Source of the DNA: an uncultured Butyricicoccus sp.
GTDB taxonomy: Bacteria > Bacillota > Clostridia > Oscillospirales > Butyricicoccaceae
Reading direction: 5' to 3'
Assembly: GCA_900544475.1 (NCBI GenBank)
Contig: UQVU01000022.1
Coordinates: forward strand, 1 to 18,034
DNA: 18,034 nt
The notes below the pieces were generated by a model. The model saw only the letters and a program-made list of their open reading frames with translations, ran no database searches and was not told the origin of the DNA. Positions 6,180 to 13,803 of the stretch are shown here, in pieces; the stretch's first letter is position 1, and each line of letters begins with the position of its first letter. The translations under genes were made by a program, and so were the position numbers.

Positions 6180-8090
6180 GTGAATCACATTCCGGAATGT
6201 ATGTTTCATTCGCGCTCGCTTGCGTGCAAGAAGCCGTACGGCGCATCGCCTGCGGGTGAGCCGGTCGAATTTACCGTCTATCCGCGCCGCGAACACAGCG
6301 TTTCGCGACTGACGCTGTGGGTCGAGGAGGACGGACAGCAGGCCGCCGCGTATCCGATGCGGTGGTTCGGCCTCGTCGGGGCGCGGGACCGCTACTGCGC
6401 GAGCTTCACGCCGCCGCATTCCGGACTGTACTGGTACTGGTTCACCTTCGACACGGCGGACGGCCCGCGCTTCTGCGCACGCGGCTACGGCGGACGCAGC
6501 GAGGTGCTCGACAGCATGGGCGACCGCTATCAGCTGACGGTCTACGACCCGGCGTATCAGCCGCCGCGCTGGTTCGGCGAGGGCATCACCTATAATATTT
6601 TCCCCGACCGCTTCTGCCGCGACCGCGAACCCGTGCAGCCGGAGGGCGAGGGCATCGCGCCGCGCGTGCTGCACGAAAACTGGGACGACCTGCCGGTTTA
6701 CCGCCCGGATGAGCACGGAGAGATCCTGAATAACGACTTTTTCGGCGGCACGCTGCGCGGCGTCATGGAAAAGCTCGACTACCTCGAAAGCCTGCACGTG
6801 CAGACCATCTACTTCAACCCGATTTTTCAGGCGTACTCCAACCACCGCTACGACACCGGCGACTACAAGCGCATCGACCCGCTGCTCGGAAGCGAGGAGG
6901 ACTTCAAAACGCTGTGTGAGCAGGCGAAAAAGCGCGGAATGCGCGTGGTTCTGGATGGCGTTTTCAACCACACCGGCTACGACAGCCGCTACTTCAACGG
7001 CCACGGCCGCTATGACTCCCTCGGCGCACATCAGTCCAAGGACTCGCCGTATTACCCGTGGTTCGATTTTTCCGAGTGGCCGGACAAATACGGCTCGTGG
7101 TGGGGCATCTACACCCTGCCGCAGGTCAACGAGCACAACGAGGACTACCAGAACTATATCTTCCGCGACGCGGACAGCGTGGTGCGGCGGTGGCTGCGGC
7201 TCGGCGCGTCCGGCTGGCGGCTGGATGTCGCAGACGAGCTGCCCGACGATTTTATCGCCGGACTGAACGCCGCCGCAAAACAGGAAAAACCGGACGCTCT
7301 CGTCATCGGCGAGGTCTGGGAGGATGCCTCCAACAAGATCGCCTATTCCGAGCGCCGCCGCTATTTCGGAGGCGGAGAGCTGGACAGCGTGATGAACTAT
7401 CCGCTGCGCGACGCCATTCTCGCCTATCTGAACGGCGGCACGGCGGAGCATTTCGCGGAAACCATGGAAACCCTGCGTGAGAACTATCCGCGCGCGGTGT
7501 TCTATAACCTGATGAACATTATCGGCACGCACGACACCGCGCGTGCGCTGACCATCCTCGGCGTTTCGAGTGCGGAATGGAAGATGAACCGCGACGAGCG
7601 GGCGCACTACACCCTGCCGCCCGAGCGGCTCGATTCCGCGAAACGCCGCCTGCGGCTTGCCGCCGTCATTCAGTTCACCATGCCCGGCTCCCCGACCATC
7701 TACTACGGCGATGAGGCCGGCCGGCAGGGCTTCGAGGACCCGTTCAACCGCCGCACCTACCCGTGGGGCGCGGAGGACAGAGAAATTCTGGCGTTCTACC
7801 GCCGCCTGTGCGAAATCCACGCGGACAGCGACACGCTGGCGCACGGCGAGCTGCGCTTTGACACGGGCGAAAACGATGCGCTGCTGCGCTATGAGCGCAC
7901 GACCGAGCACTCGCGTCTCGTGGTGCTCGTCAACCGCAGCAGACAGGAAGTAAAAACGAACGTGAACGCGCTGTATGCGCTCGACCTGCTGACGAATACG
8001 GAGTTCGACTGCGCGGGCGCAAACGGTATCGAGCTTGCCGTTCCGGCGGAAACGGCGTATCTGCTTCGATGCTTCGGCAGCGCGGAATAG
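6180..8090 (+). CDS. GH13 alpha-glucan hydrolase, neopullulanase/cyclomaltodextrinase-like
   Basis: A 636-residue enzyme of the alpha-amylase clan, expected to cleave alpha-glucosidic bonds of malto-oligosaccharides or related glucans. The N-terminal beta domain (about 1-120; FTVYPRREHSVSRLTLWVEE) is followed by the barrel. Visible catalytic regions are DGVFNHTG, GWRLDVADEL (nucleophile Asp349), GEVWE (acid/base Glu378) and GTHDTAR (Asp452). The C-terminal beta domain begins at about 560. No signal peptide is seen, so it is probably cytoplasmic and acts on imported oligosaccharides. The GTG start at 6180 is chosen for the AGGGGG site about eight bases upstream; ATG 6201 has none. It is followed 23 bases later by the NUDIX gene, likely co-transcribed. 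Exact specificity (neopullulanase, maltogenic amylase or maltodextrin glucosidase) is not resolved. Confidence 0.88.
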   Translation: MNHIPECMFHSRSLACKKPYGASPAGEPVEFTVYPRREHSVSRLTLWVEEDGQQAAAYPMRWFGLVGARDRYCASFTPPHSGLYWYWFTFDTADGPRFCARGYGGRSEVLDSMGDRYQLTVYDPAYQPPRWFGEGITYNIFPDRFCRDREPVQPEGEGIAPRVLHENWDDLPVYRPDEHGEILNNDFFGGTLRGVMEKLDYLESLHVQTIYFNPIFQAYSNHRYDTGDYKRIDPLLGSEEDFKTLCEQAKKRGMRVVLDGVFNHTGYDSRYFNGHGRYDSLGAHQSKDSPYYPWFDFSEWPDKYGSWWGIYTLPQVNEHNEDYQNYIFRDADSVVRRWLRLGASGWRLDVADELPDDFIAGLNAAAKQEKPDALVIGEVWEDASNKIAYSERRRYFGGGELDSVMNYPLRDAILAYLNGGTAEHFAETMETLRENYPRAVFYNLMNIIGTHDTARALTILGVSSAEWKMNRDERAHYTLPPERLDSAKRRLRLAAVIQFTMPGSPTIYYGDEAGRQGFEDPFNRRTYPWGAEDREILAFYRRLCEIHADSDTLAHGELRFDTGENDALLRYERTTEHSRLVVLVNRSRQEVKTNVNALYALDLLTNTEFDCAGANGIELAVPAETAYLLRCFGSAE

Positions 8091-8113
8091 CGCAAAATAA
8101 GGAGAGAATAACC

Positions 8114-8653
8114 ATGGATATGAAAGAAACCAGACTTTCTGGCGAATATTTCTTTAAGGGAAAGATCATGACGGCGCGGGTGGACGAGGTGCGTCTGCCG
8201 AACGGAAAGACCGCGCCGCGCGAGATCTGCGAGCATGTAGGCGGCGTGGGCGTGCTGCCCATCGACCGGGACGGCAACATCATCCTCGTGCGCCAGTTCC
8301 GCTATGCCTTCGACACCGAGCTGCTCGAAATGCCGGCCGGCAAGATGGACCACGGGCCGGAGGACGCCGAGGAATGCGGCGTGCGCGAGCTGAAGGAGGA
8401 AACCGGCTGCACGGCGGGCCGCATCGTGCCGCTCGGCGCCATGTATCCGTCCCCCGGCTTTCTGACCGAGGTAACGTATCTGTTCGCGGCGCTCGACCTT
8501 ACCGAGGGCGAAAAGCAGCCGGACGAAGATGAGTTTGTCGAAACCGTGCGTCTGCCGATTGCGGAAGTTGAACGCCTCATCGAGGAGGATAAGATCCGCG
8601 ACGGCAAAACCATCGCCGCGATGTACCGCGCGAGAATGAAAAATCTGTTCTGA
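8114..8653 (+). CDS. NUDIX hydrolase, ADP-ribose pyrophosphatase type
   Basis: A 179-residue protein of the NudF/ADPRase subgroup, which hydrolyses ADP-ribose to AMP and ribose-5-phosphate. The NUDIX box is visible around residues 77-98: EMPAGKMDHGPED then RELKEETGC (Arg91, Glu92, Glu95, Glu96, Gly98). It is preceded by VLPIDRDGNIILVRQFRYA and followed by the YPSPGFLTE strand typical of ADP-ribose pyrophosphatases. There are six rather than five residues between the box Gly and its first Glu. ATG 8114 is chosen for GGAGAG eight bases upstream; an upstream in-frame ATG at 8069 lies inside the GH13 gene. It sits in the GH13 transcript, with no evident functional link beyond general metabolism. 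Confidence 0.88.
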   Translation: MDMKETRLSGEYFFKGKIMTARVDEVRLPNGKTAPREICEHVGGVGVLPIDRDGNIILVRQFRYAFDTELLEMPAGKMDHGPEDAEECGVRELKEETGCTAGRIVPLGAMYPSPGFLTEVTYLFAALDLTEGEKQPDEDEFVETVRLPIAEVERLIEEDKIRDGKTIAAMYRARMKNLF

Positions 8654-8683
8654 GAGAGAAGAACGAAAAAGAGCGAAGAGCAA

Positions 8684-8770
8684 TAAAAGAGTGCAGAGTG
8701 AAGAGCACCCGAAACTCCACTCTGAACTCTCCACTCTTCACTCTCTGCTTGAAACTCTCCACTCTCCGAA
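8684..8770. repeat. Low-complexity purine/pyrimidine repeat forming a hairpin
   Basis: The plus strand is purine-rich (GAGTG, GAAGAG) up to about 8706 and then pyrimidine-rich (AACTC, CACTC, TTCACTC repeated). A perfect 10-bp inverted repeat pairs GAGTGAAGAG (8696-8705) with CTCTTCACTC (8734-8743). The units AACTCTCCACTCT and close variants recur at about 8725-8737 and 8753-8765. The stretch fills most of the gap between the NUDIX gene and walR; no clear promoter is seen in it. Confidence 0.7.
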
Positions 8771-8781
8771 AGGGGTTCACT

Positions 8782-9474
8782 ATGGATAAGAAAAAAATCC
8801 TCGTGGTCGAGGACGAAAAGGCCATTGCGGACATTCTGGTGTTCAATCTCCAGCGCGAAGGCTACGATACACTGGCGGCGTATGACGGCGCGGAAGGACT
8901 CCGCTGCGCACTCTCCGAGTCGCCCGACCTCATTCTGCTCGACGTCATGCTGCCCGAAATGGACGGCTTCGAGGTCTGCCGCCGTGTGCGCGAGCAGAGC
9001 GACGTGCCCATCATCATGCTGACCGCCCGCGAGGAGGAGGCGGACAAGGTCATGGGCCTCGAACTCGGCGCGGACGACTATATCACAAAGCCGTTTTCCA
9101 TGCGCGAGCTGATGGCCCGCGTCAAGGCGAATATGCGCCGCACGGTTCCGGCCGAGCTGCACGAAAAGCCGCAGCCCGAGGCGGACGACGGTCTGCGCAT
9201 CTCGCGTTCGAGCGGCATGGTCTACAAGAACGGACGGGCGCTTGAGCTTTCGGCGCGTGAGTTCGATATTCTCTGCTTCCTGTCGGCCTCGCCCGGACGG
9301 GTGTTCTCGCGCGAGGAGCTGATGGAGCAGGTCTGGGGCTACGACTACTACGGCGACCTGCGTGCGGTCGATGTGGCGATACGCCGCCTGCGCGAAAAGG
9401 TCGAGGACGAGCCCGCAAGCCCCAAGCACATCATCACCAAGCGCGGCATGGGCTACTATTTCGCGGAAAGCTGA
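8782..9474 (+). CDS. walR: Response regulator WalR (YycF/VicR), OmpR family
   Basis: A 230-residue two-domain regulator. The receiver domain (1-120) has acidic residues Glu10 and Asp11, the phosphorylated Asp54 (LILLDVMLPEMDG), Thr81 and Lys103 (ADDYITKPF). The winged-helix DNA-binding domain (about 135-228) has LSAREFDILCFL, VFSREELMEQVWGYDYYGDLRAVDVAIRRLREK and the terminal TKRGMGYYF. By family it controls peptidoglycan hydrolase genes and is often essential in Bacillota. The name WalR rather than PhoP rests on the downstream walK, yycH-like, yycI-like and walJ genes. ATG 8782 is chosen for AGGGG seven bases upstream; in-frame upstream codons fall in the repeat. Confidence 0.9.
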   Translation: MDKKKILVVEDEKAIADILVFNLQREGYDTLAAYDGAEGLRCALSESPDLILLDVMLPEMDGFEVCRRVREQSDVPIIMLTAREEEADKVMGLELGADDYITKPFSMRELMARVKANMRRTVPAELHEKPQPEADDGLRISRSSGMVYKNGRALELSAREFDILCFLSASPGRVFSREELMEQVWGYDYYGDLRAVDVAIRRLREKVEDEPASPKHIITKRGMGYYFAES

Positions 9475-9559
9475 GTTTTCTCGCTCGAAACCGTATGGAG
9501 ATACAGACAGAAATGCTGCTTTGCCGGCAGACAGATTTTAATCCCACGGGGGTGTCATT

Positions 9560-11335
9560 TTGTTTCGTTCCCTGCATATGAAGCTCGTGCTGATACTTGT
9601 GCTCATGATCGTTTCGGTCATGGCCGTTGTCGGCACCTTTCTCATCAACAGCGTCAGCACGTTCTACATCGACAGCTTTTATGACCAGATGCAGAGCGTC
9701 TTTACGACCGATACCATCCGCTCCATGCAGGAGGCGGCGGCGGAACCCGGTACGGACGGACTCAAGACTATCATAGACGCGCACCGCAGCCGTCTGGGCA
9801 TCGACGACTACCGCAACTATTACATTCTGGACGGCGAGGGCCGCTTTGTGGACGGCTCGAACCCCAACCTGACCGTTGCACGCACGCGCAACATCATCGC
9901 GGCGATGGCGGGCGACACCGGCTCGCGCTCGGCGGTTTCGGACAGTGTGATGGACATTGCGGTGCCGCTCGACCACGACGGTGACGGCAAGGTGGACTAT
10001 ATCGTCTATATCGCGGACGACAAGCGCGAGATTTCCGACCTGTCGTGGCGCTTTTTCCAGATCGTCATGCAGGCGATGATGTTCGGTCTGCTCGCGGCGA
10101 TATTGCTGTCCTTCCTGCTGTCCAAGACCATTACGACCCCGATCGAGCGCATCACCGAGGGCGCGCGGTCCATCGCGGAGGGCAACTTCGACCAGGACCT
10201 CGGCGTGCAGTCCTCGGACGAGATCGGCGAGCTGACGCGCTCGTTCAACTACATGGCGCGGCGGCTCAAGGCCACGGTCGGCGAGGTGCAGGGCGAGCGC
10301 GACAAGCTGAACACGCTCTTTCTGCACATGACCGACGGCGTGGCGGCGTTCACGACCGACGGACGGCTCATTCACATGAACCCGGCGACTGAAAGCCTGC
10401 TCGGCGTGCGGATGCAGGACAACCTCACCTTTGATGAGATGTTCGCAGACCTCGAAATGGTCGGCTCGGACGAAACCGCCATGCGCTCGTTCCTGACGAG
10501 CGAGATCACGCGGCGCGGCCGGGTGCTTTCCGTGACGCTCGCGCCCTATGGCGCACTCGACGGCAAGGGCGGCGTGATCGCTGTGCTGCACGATATCACC
10601 GAGCAGCGCCGTCTGGACGACGCGCGGCGCGAGTTTGTGGCGAACGTTTCGCATGAGCTGCGTACCCCGCTGACCAACATCCGCTCGTACACCGAAACGC
10701 TTCTCGACGCGGCGGGCGACATTCCGCTCGACACCGAAAAGCAGTTCCTCGGCGTCATTTCGAGCGAGAGCGAGCGCATGGCGCGTATCGTGACCGACCT
10801 GCTGACGCTTTCCAAGCTGGACTACGGCCGCATGGAGCTGCGAATGCAGCGCTTTTCGCTGTCGGCGCTGCTGCACAAGGTCGCGGACGCGATGAAGTTC
10901 ACCGCCGAGGACAGCGGCCACGAAATGACGGTCGATGCGCCGGACAGCCTGCCCGAAATCACGGGCGACCGCGAACGCATCGAGCAGGTTGTGGTGAATA
11001 TCCTGTCGAACGCGGTCAAGTATACGCCCTCGGGCGGACATATCCGTCTGGCGGCGTGCCGGGGCGAGAAAAGCACGGTGCGCATTACCGTGCAGGATGA
11101 CGGCATCGGCATTCCGGCGGAGGACGTGCCGCGCCTGTTTGAGCGCTTTTACCGCGTGGACAAGGCACGCTCCCGCGCCGCGGGCGGTACGGGTCTGGGC
11201 CTTGCCATCGCGAAGGAGATCGTCGAGCAGCACGGCGGTCACATCGAGCTCGAAAGCGAATACGGAAAGGGCACGACCGTGCACATCACGCTGCCGACCG
11301 ACCTTGCCCCGAGCGGGAAGGAGGACAAGGCATGA
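9560..11335 (+). CDS. walK: Sensor histidine kinase WalK (YycG/VicK)
   Basis: A 591-residue membrane kinase, partner of WalR. Membrane helix 1 is at about 7-30, an external sensor loop spans about 31-165, helix 2 is at about 170-189 and HAMP at about 190-242. A PAS domain spans about 250-350 (LHMTDGVAAFTTDGRLIHMN). The phosphoacceptor His365 lies in FVANVSHELRTPLTNI. The ATPase domain shows NILSNAVKYTP, DDGIGIP and GTGLGLAI. The domain order is that of WalK. The TTG start at 9560 is chosen because a GGGGGTG site lies just upstream at 9548-9554; ATG 9578 has no suitable site. It is 85 bases after walR and overlaps the yycH-like gene by four bases (ATGA). Confidence 0.9.
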   Translation: MFRSLHMKLVLILVLMIVSVMAVVGTFLINSVSTFYIDSFYDQMQSVFTTDTIRSMQEAAAEPGTDGLKTIIDAHRSRLGIDDYRNYYILDGEGRFVDGSNPNLTVARTRNIIAAMAGDTGSRSAVSDSVMDIAVPLDHDGDGKVDYIVYIADDKREISDLSWRFFQIVMQAMMFGLLAAILLSFLLSKTITTPIERITEGARSIAEGNFDQDLGVQSSDEIGELTRSFNYMARRLKATVGEVQGERDKLNTLFLHMTDGVAAFTTDGRLIHMNPATESLLGVRMQDNLTFDEMFADLEMVGSDETAMRSFLTSEITRRGRVLSVTLAPYGALDGKGGVIAVLHDITEQRRLDDARREFVANVSHELRTPLTNIRSYTETLLDAAGDIPLDTEKQFLGVISSESERMARIVTDLLTLSKLDYGRMELRMQRFSLSALLHKVADAMKFTAEDSGHEMTVDAPDSLPEITGDRERIEQVVVNILSNAVKYTPSGGHIRLAACRGEKSTVRITVQDDGIGIPAEDVPRLFERFYRVDKARSRAAGGTGLGLAIAKEIVEQHGGHIELESEYGKGTTVHITLPTDLAPSGKEDKA

Positions 11336-12648
11336 GAGGCGCGGAGCGTTCGGCGCGGAATACCGCCAAAAATATCTCGCTCATCGTGCTTGTCGTGCTG
11401 ATGGCCGTGCTGTGCGCGGCGAACTGGCTCGCCGGCGTTTCGGCGGCCTCGCTCGACTCGGACACCCTGCTGCGGCGTGCGCATGACCGCCTGTTTGGCG
11501 GGGCGGCCGGCTACGAGATCCGTTCGTCCGGCGTTTCCGCCGCCTCCCCGGCGCAGCTGGCGCTCGGCGCGGAGGGAAAGCTCGTGGGCGTGCAGTACAA
11601 CGTGACCGACATGGACACCTCGCTTGCGGCGGTGCGCGCCATCTGGACACAGGCGCTTTCGGGCGGCGCGCTCGAAGAAACCGACGAGCAGACGCTCGCG
11701 GACGCGCTCATCGCTGAGCGGACGGTGCTGCTGCGCTATCATGGCGCGATTCCGTTCAGTGTGGTTTCCGGCTGGATGGGCGGCACGCTCAAAAACGACA
11801 ACATCAGCGTGGAAACGCTGTTTTACAGCGCGGACAGCGGCGAGCTTTTTGTGCGGACGCCCGAGGGGACGCTCTACCGCTCCCATGCGGAGGCCGACCG
11901 GGGCGCGTTCGACCGCGCACTCGAGGACTTTCACGGACTGGACTGCACGTTTGCGGGGGCGGGCGGCAACGTTTACCCCGAAACGCTGCTGTTTGCAAAC
12001 GAAAACCTGACGCTGCCGCTGCTTAAGACCGAGGCGCTCGACCTGTTCGATGCGCAGGGCGGCACGGGACTCGCGAGCCTGCTCGGGGCGTTCGGCCTTT
12101 CCGCCTACACGGATTTTTACAGCGACCAGAGCGACGCGGTGCGCGTGTTCGTGGACGATGCGTCTACGCTGCGGCTGGCGAAAACCGGCCGAATGCAGTA
12201 CACAACGACCGGCGACCAGAGCACGGTCACGGCCTACGAGAGCGGCGAGGTCACGGGCGCGGCAGCAATCGACGCGCAGATCGACTGCGCACGCACCCTG
12301 CTCGACACCGTGCTCCGCGCGGCGCAGACCGACACGCACGCCTCGCTTTACGCGGTCCGGAAGGACGGCAGCCGCACGACGCTCGTGTTTTTGCAGCTTT
12401 ACGGCGGCGTTCCCGTGCTCGAAAGCACGGATTTCGCGTCGTTCACCTTTGAGGGCGGCGTGCTGCGGGCTGCGACCGTCAACTTGCAGCGCTTCGCCGC
12501 GACAGGGGAGAGCCGGACGCTCCTCCCGGCAGAGCAGGCGGCGGCCGCCGCTTCGCCCGATGAGCGCAGCATGATGGCGGCATACCGCACGGAAAACGGC
12601 GTTTACGCCCCGGCGCGGTTCTACATGAAGCCCGGTCAGGCCGGGTAA
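11332..12648 (+). CDS. yycH: YycH-like regulator of WalK
   Basis: A 438-residue protein with one N-terminal membrane helix (about 14-36: NISLIVLVVLMAVLCAANWLAGV) and a large external part. Size, topology and position (ATGA overlap with walK, followed by a yycI-like gene) match YycH, which with YycI forms a membrane complex that modulates WalK. Sequence conservation of YycH is low, so the call rests mainly on context and topology. Near the C-terminus VLESTDFASFTFEGGVLRAATV and the following segment resemble the YycH/YycI repeat fold, as an inference. No catalytic motif is expected. Confidence 0.7.
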   Translation: MRGAERSARNTAKNISLIVLVVLMAVLCAANWLAGVSAASLDSDTLLRRAHDRLFGGAAGYEIRSSGVSAASPAQLALGAEGKLVGVQYNVTDMDTSLAAVRAIWTQALSGGALEETDEQTLADALIAERTVLLRYHGAIPFSVVSGWMGGTLKNDNISVETLFYSADSGELFVRTPEGTLYRSHAEADRGAFDRALEDFHGLDCTFAGAGGNVYPETLLFANENLTLPLLKTEALDLFDAQGGTGLASLLGAFGLSAYTDFYSDQSDAVRVFVDDASTLRLAKTGRMQYTTTGDQSTVTAYESGEVTGAAAIDAQIDCARTLLDTVLRAAQTDTHASLYAVRKDGSRTTLVFLQLYGGVPVLESTDFASFTFEGGVLRAATVNLQRFAATGESRTLLPAEQAAAAASPDERSMMAAYRTENGVYAPARFYMKPGQAG

Positions 12649-12664
12649 ACGGAGGTGAGAGCGC

Positions 12665-13480
12665 TTGCAGTGGGATAAAGTAAAAAATGTGCTCATCGGC
12701 ATACTTCTTGTGGTCAATCTGTTCCTTCTGGGCAATCTCGGCTTCAAGATATGGCAGAATTACAGCCGTTCGGCCGGACTGGACGCCGACCTGCGCACGC
12801 TGGTGAGCGGCTACGGCTCGGCGCTTTCGGAGGACTTCAGACTCCCGGACGATGTGTTCCTGCCCGAGCTGAGCCTCGACCGGAGCCGTTCGGACGAGGA
12901 AAACACCGCCTCGGTCATGCTGGGCGCGGATATGGAGCGCAGCGAGACAGAGGACGGCACGGTGCGCTTCAGCAGCGCGGACGGCACGGTGACGTGGTAC
13001 GCGGACGGCCGCGTGAACGGCGTGTGTCCGATGATCGGGGAAACCCCGGAGAGCGAGGCGGACGCGGTCCGCACCGCACGCAAGTGCCTGTCCGAGTGGG
13101 GACTTTCCGCCGAGGGCGCGACGGTTTCCGTCATGGGTCTGACGGTCACGCAGACCGCCCCGGTCGCCGGCCGGCCGGTGCACAACCGCGAGCTGACGCT
13201 GACGATGAACGAGGACGGCACGGTGACGGTTTCCGGCACGTGGAGCTTTGGCACGCCCTATACTACGGTCACGGGACGCGGCGTGGAGTGCCGCGCGGCG
13301 GATGCGCTGCTTCAGTTCGCCTCCTCGCTCCAGAAGGGCGAAACCGTGCTTTCCATGACGGCAGGCTACCGGATGCAGATGGACAGCAGCCGGCGTATGC
13401 AGCTTATACCGACATGGAAAATCGTGACGGACAGAACGCAGTATCTCGTGGACGGCGATAAGAAAACCGTGGTCACCTGA
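12665..13480 (+). CDS. yycI: YycI-like regulator of WalK
   Basis: A 271-residue protein beginning MQWDKVKNVLIGILLVVNLF: a short Trp/Asp/Lys head and one membrane helix (about 8-24), as in YycI proteins. An external two-repeat beta domain follows, ending in LIPTWKIVTDRTQYLVDGD, a closing motif seen in YycI/YycH-type domains. The start is TTG 12665, supported by a full GGAGGTGA site at 12650-12657. It lies 16 bases after the yycH-like gene and is the last of the walRK-yycHI unit before a new promoter. In Bacillus, YycI with YycH restrains WalK; in Staphylococcus the pair activates it. The direction here is unknown. Confidence 0.7.
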   Translation: MQWDKVKNVLIGILLVVNLFLLGNLGFKIWQNYSRSAGLDADLRTLVSGYGSALSEDFRLPDDVFLPELSLDRSRSDEENTASVMLGADMERSETEDGTVRFSSADGTVTWYADGRVNGVCPMIGETPESEADAVRTARKCLSEWGLSAEGATVSVMGLTVTQTAPVAGRPVHNRELTLTMNEDGTVTVSGTWSFGTPYTTVTGRGVECRAADALLQFASSLQKGETVLSMTAGYRMQMDSSRRMQLIPTWKIVTDRTQYLVDGDKKTVVT

Positions 13481-13529
13481 CGGAAAACCGCCTTCACGGG
13501 CGTACCCTTTGGCGGAGAGCGTGGCAATC

Positions 13530-13558
13530 GCCGTGCATTTTCACGGCCTGATTTGTTA
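13530..13558 (+). terminator. Possible weak terminator after yycI
   Basis: GCCGTG (13530-13535) and CACGGC (13542-13547) form a 6-bp stem with a CATTTT loop, followed by an interrupted T-rich tail (CTGATTTGTTAATT). It is the best candidate for the end of the walRK-yycHI transcript, but the T tract is poor. Confidence 0.4.
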
Positions 13559-13604
13559 ATTGTGACAAAAAACTGTAAACCGGGCCGGAAAAGCGAAAAA
13601 AAAC

Positions 13605-13632
13605 TTTCTTTTATTCAAAATTGTGATACAAT
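13605..13632 (+). promoter_or_regulatory. Extended -10 promoter of murA
   Basis: TACAAT (13627-13632) preceded by TGA gives an extended -10. The -35 is weak (TTTCTT, 13605-13610, 16-base spacing). The region upstream (13560-13625) is A/T-rich, as expected of a promoter. Confidence 0.6.
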
Positions 13633-13639
13633 GTATGAG

Positions 13640-13803
13640 TGATATTTTGCGGCTGTGCGCTTTTTTGTGCACACCGGAAAATTTTTCCGCCTGATGCGCG
13701 GAAGATTGAAACTGCGCGGACGAACGGAGAGCCGTCCGCTTTCATAAAATGGGATGCCAGAAAAATGCCCGCGCCGGTGCGGGACAGTACAGTGAGGAGT
13801 AGG
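13640..13803 (+). promoter_or_regulatory. Long foldable 5' leader of murA
   Basis: About 165 bases lie between the predicted transcript start and the murA start codon. They can form CGGAAAA/TTTTCCG (13675-13689), GCGGAC/GTCCGC (13716-13739, followed by CTTTCATAAAAT) and CCCGC/GCGGG (13768-13783, ten bases before the ribosome site). TCCGC (13686-13690) can instead pair with GCGGA (13698-13702), which would break the first hairpin. A leader function is inferred; I recognise no known riboswitch class. The in-frame extension of murA into this region is rejected as coding. Confidence 0.4.

Noticed and set aside
6138..7910. A 590-codon minus-strand open frame opposite the GH13 gene
   Set aside because: It mirrors the GH13 coding frame, whose catalytic motifs are intact; no family features or ribosome site appear on the minus strand.
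9434..11284. A 616-codon minus-strand open frame opposite walK
   Set aside because: Antisense shadow of a clear histidine kinase; composition is Arg/His/Val-rich with no recognisable domain.
13639..13803. N-terminal extension of murA in frame upstream
   Set aside because: The added residues (CGCALFCAHRKIFPPDAR...) are not MurA-like; the region is a foldable leader after a promoter, and GAGGAG precedes TTG 13804/13810.
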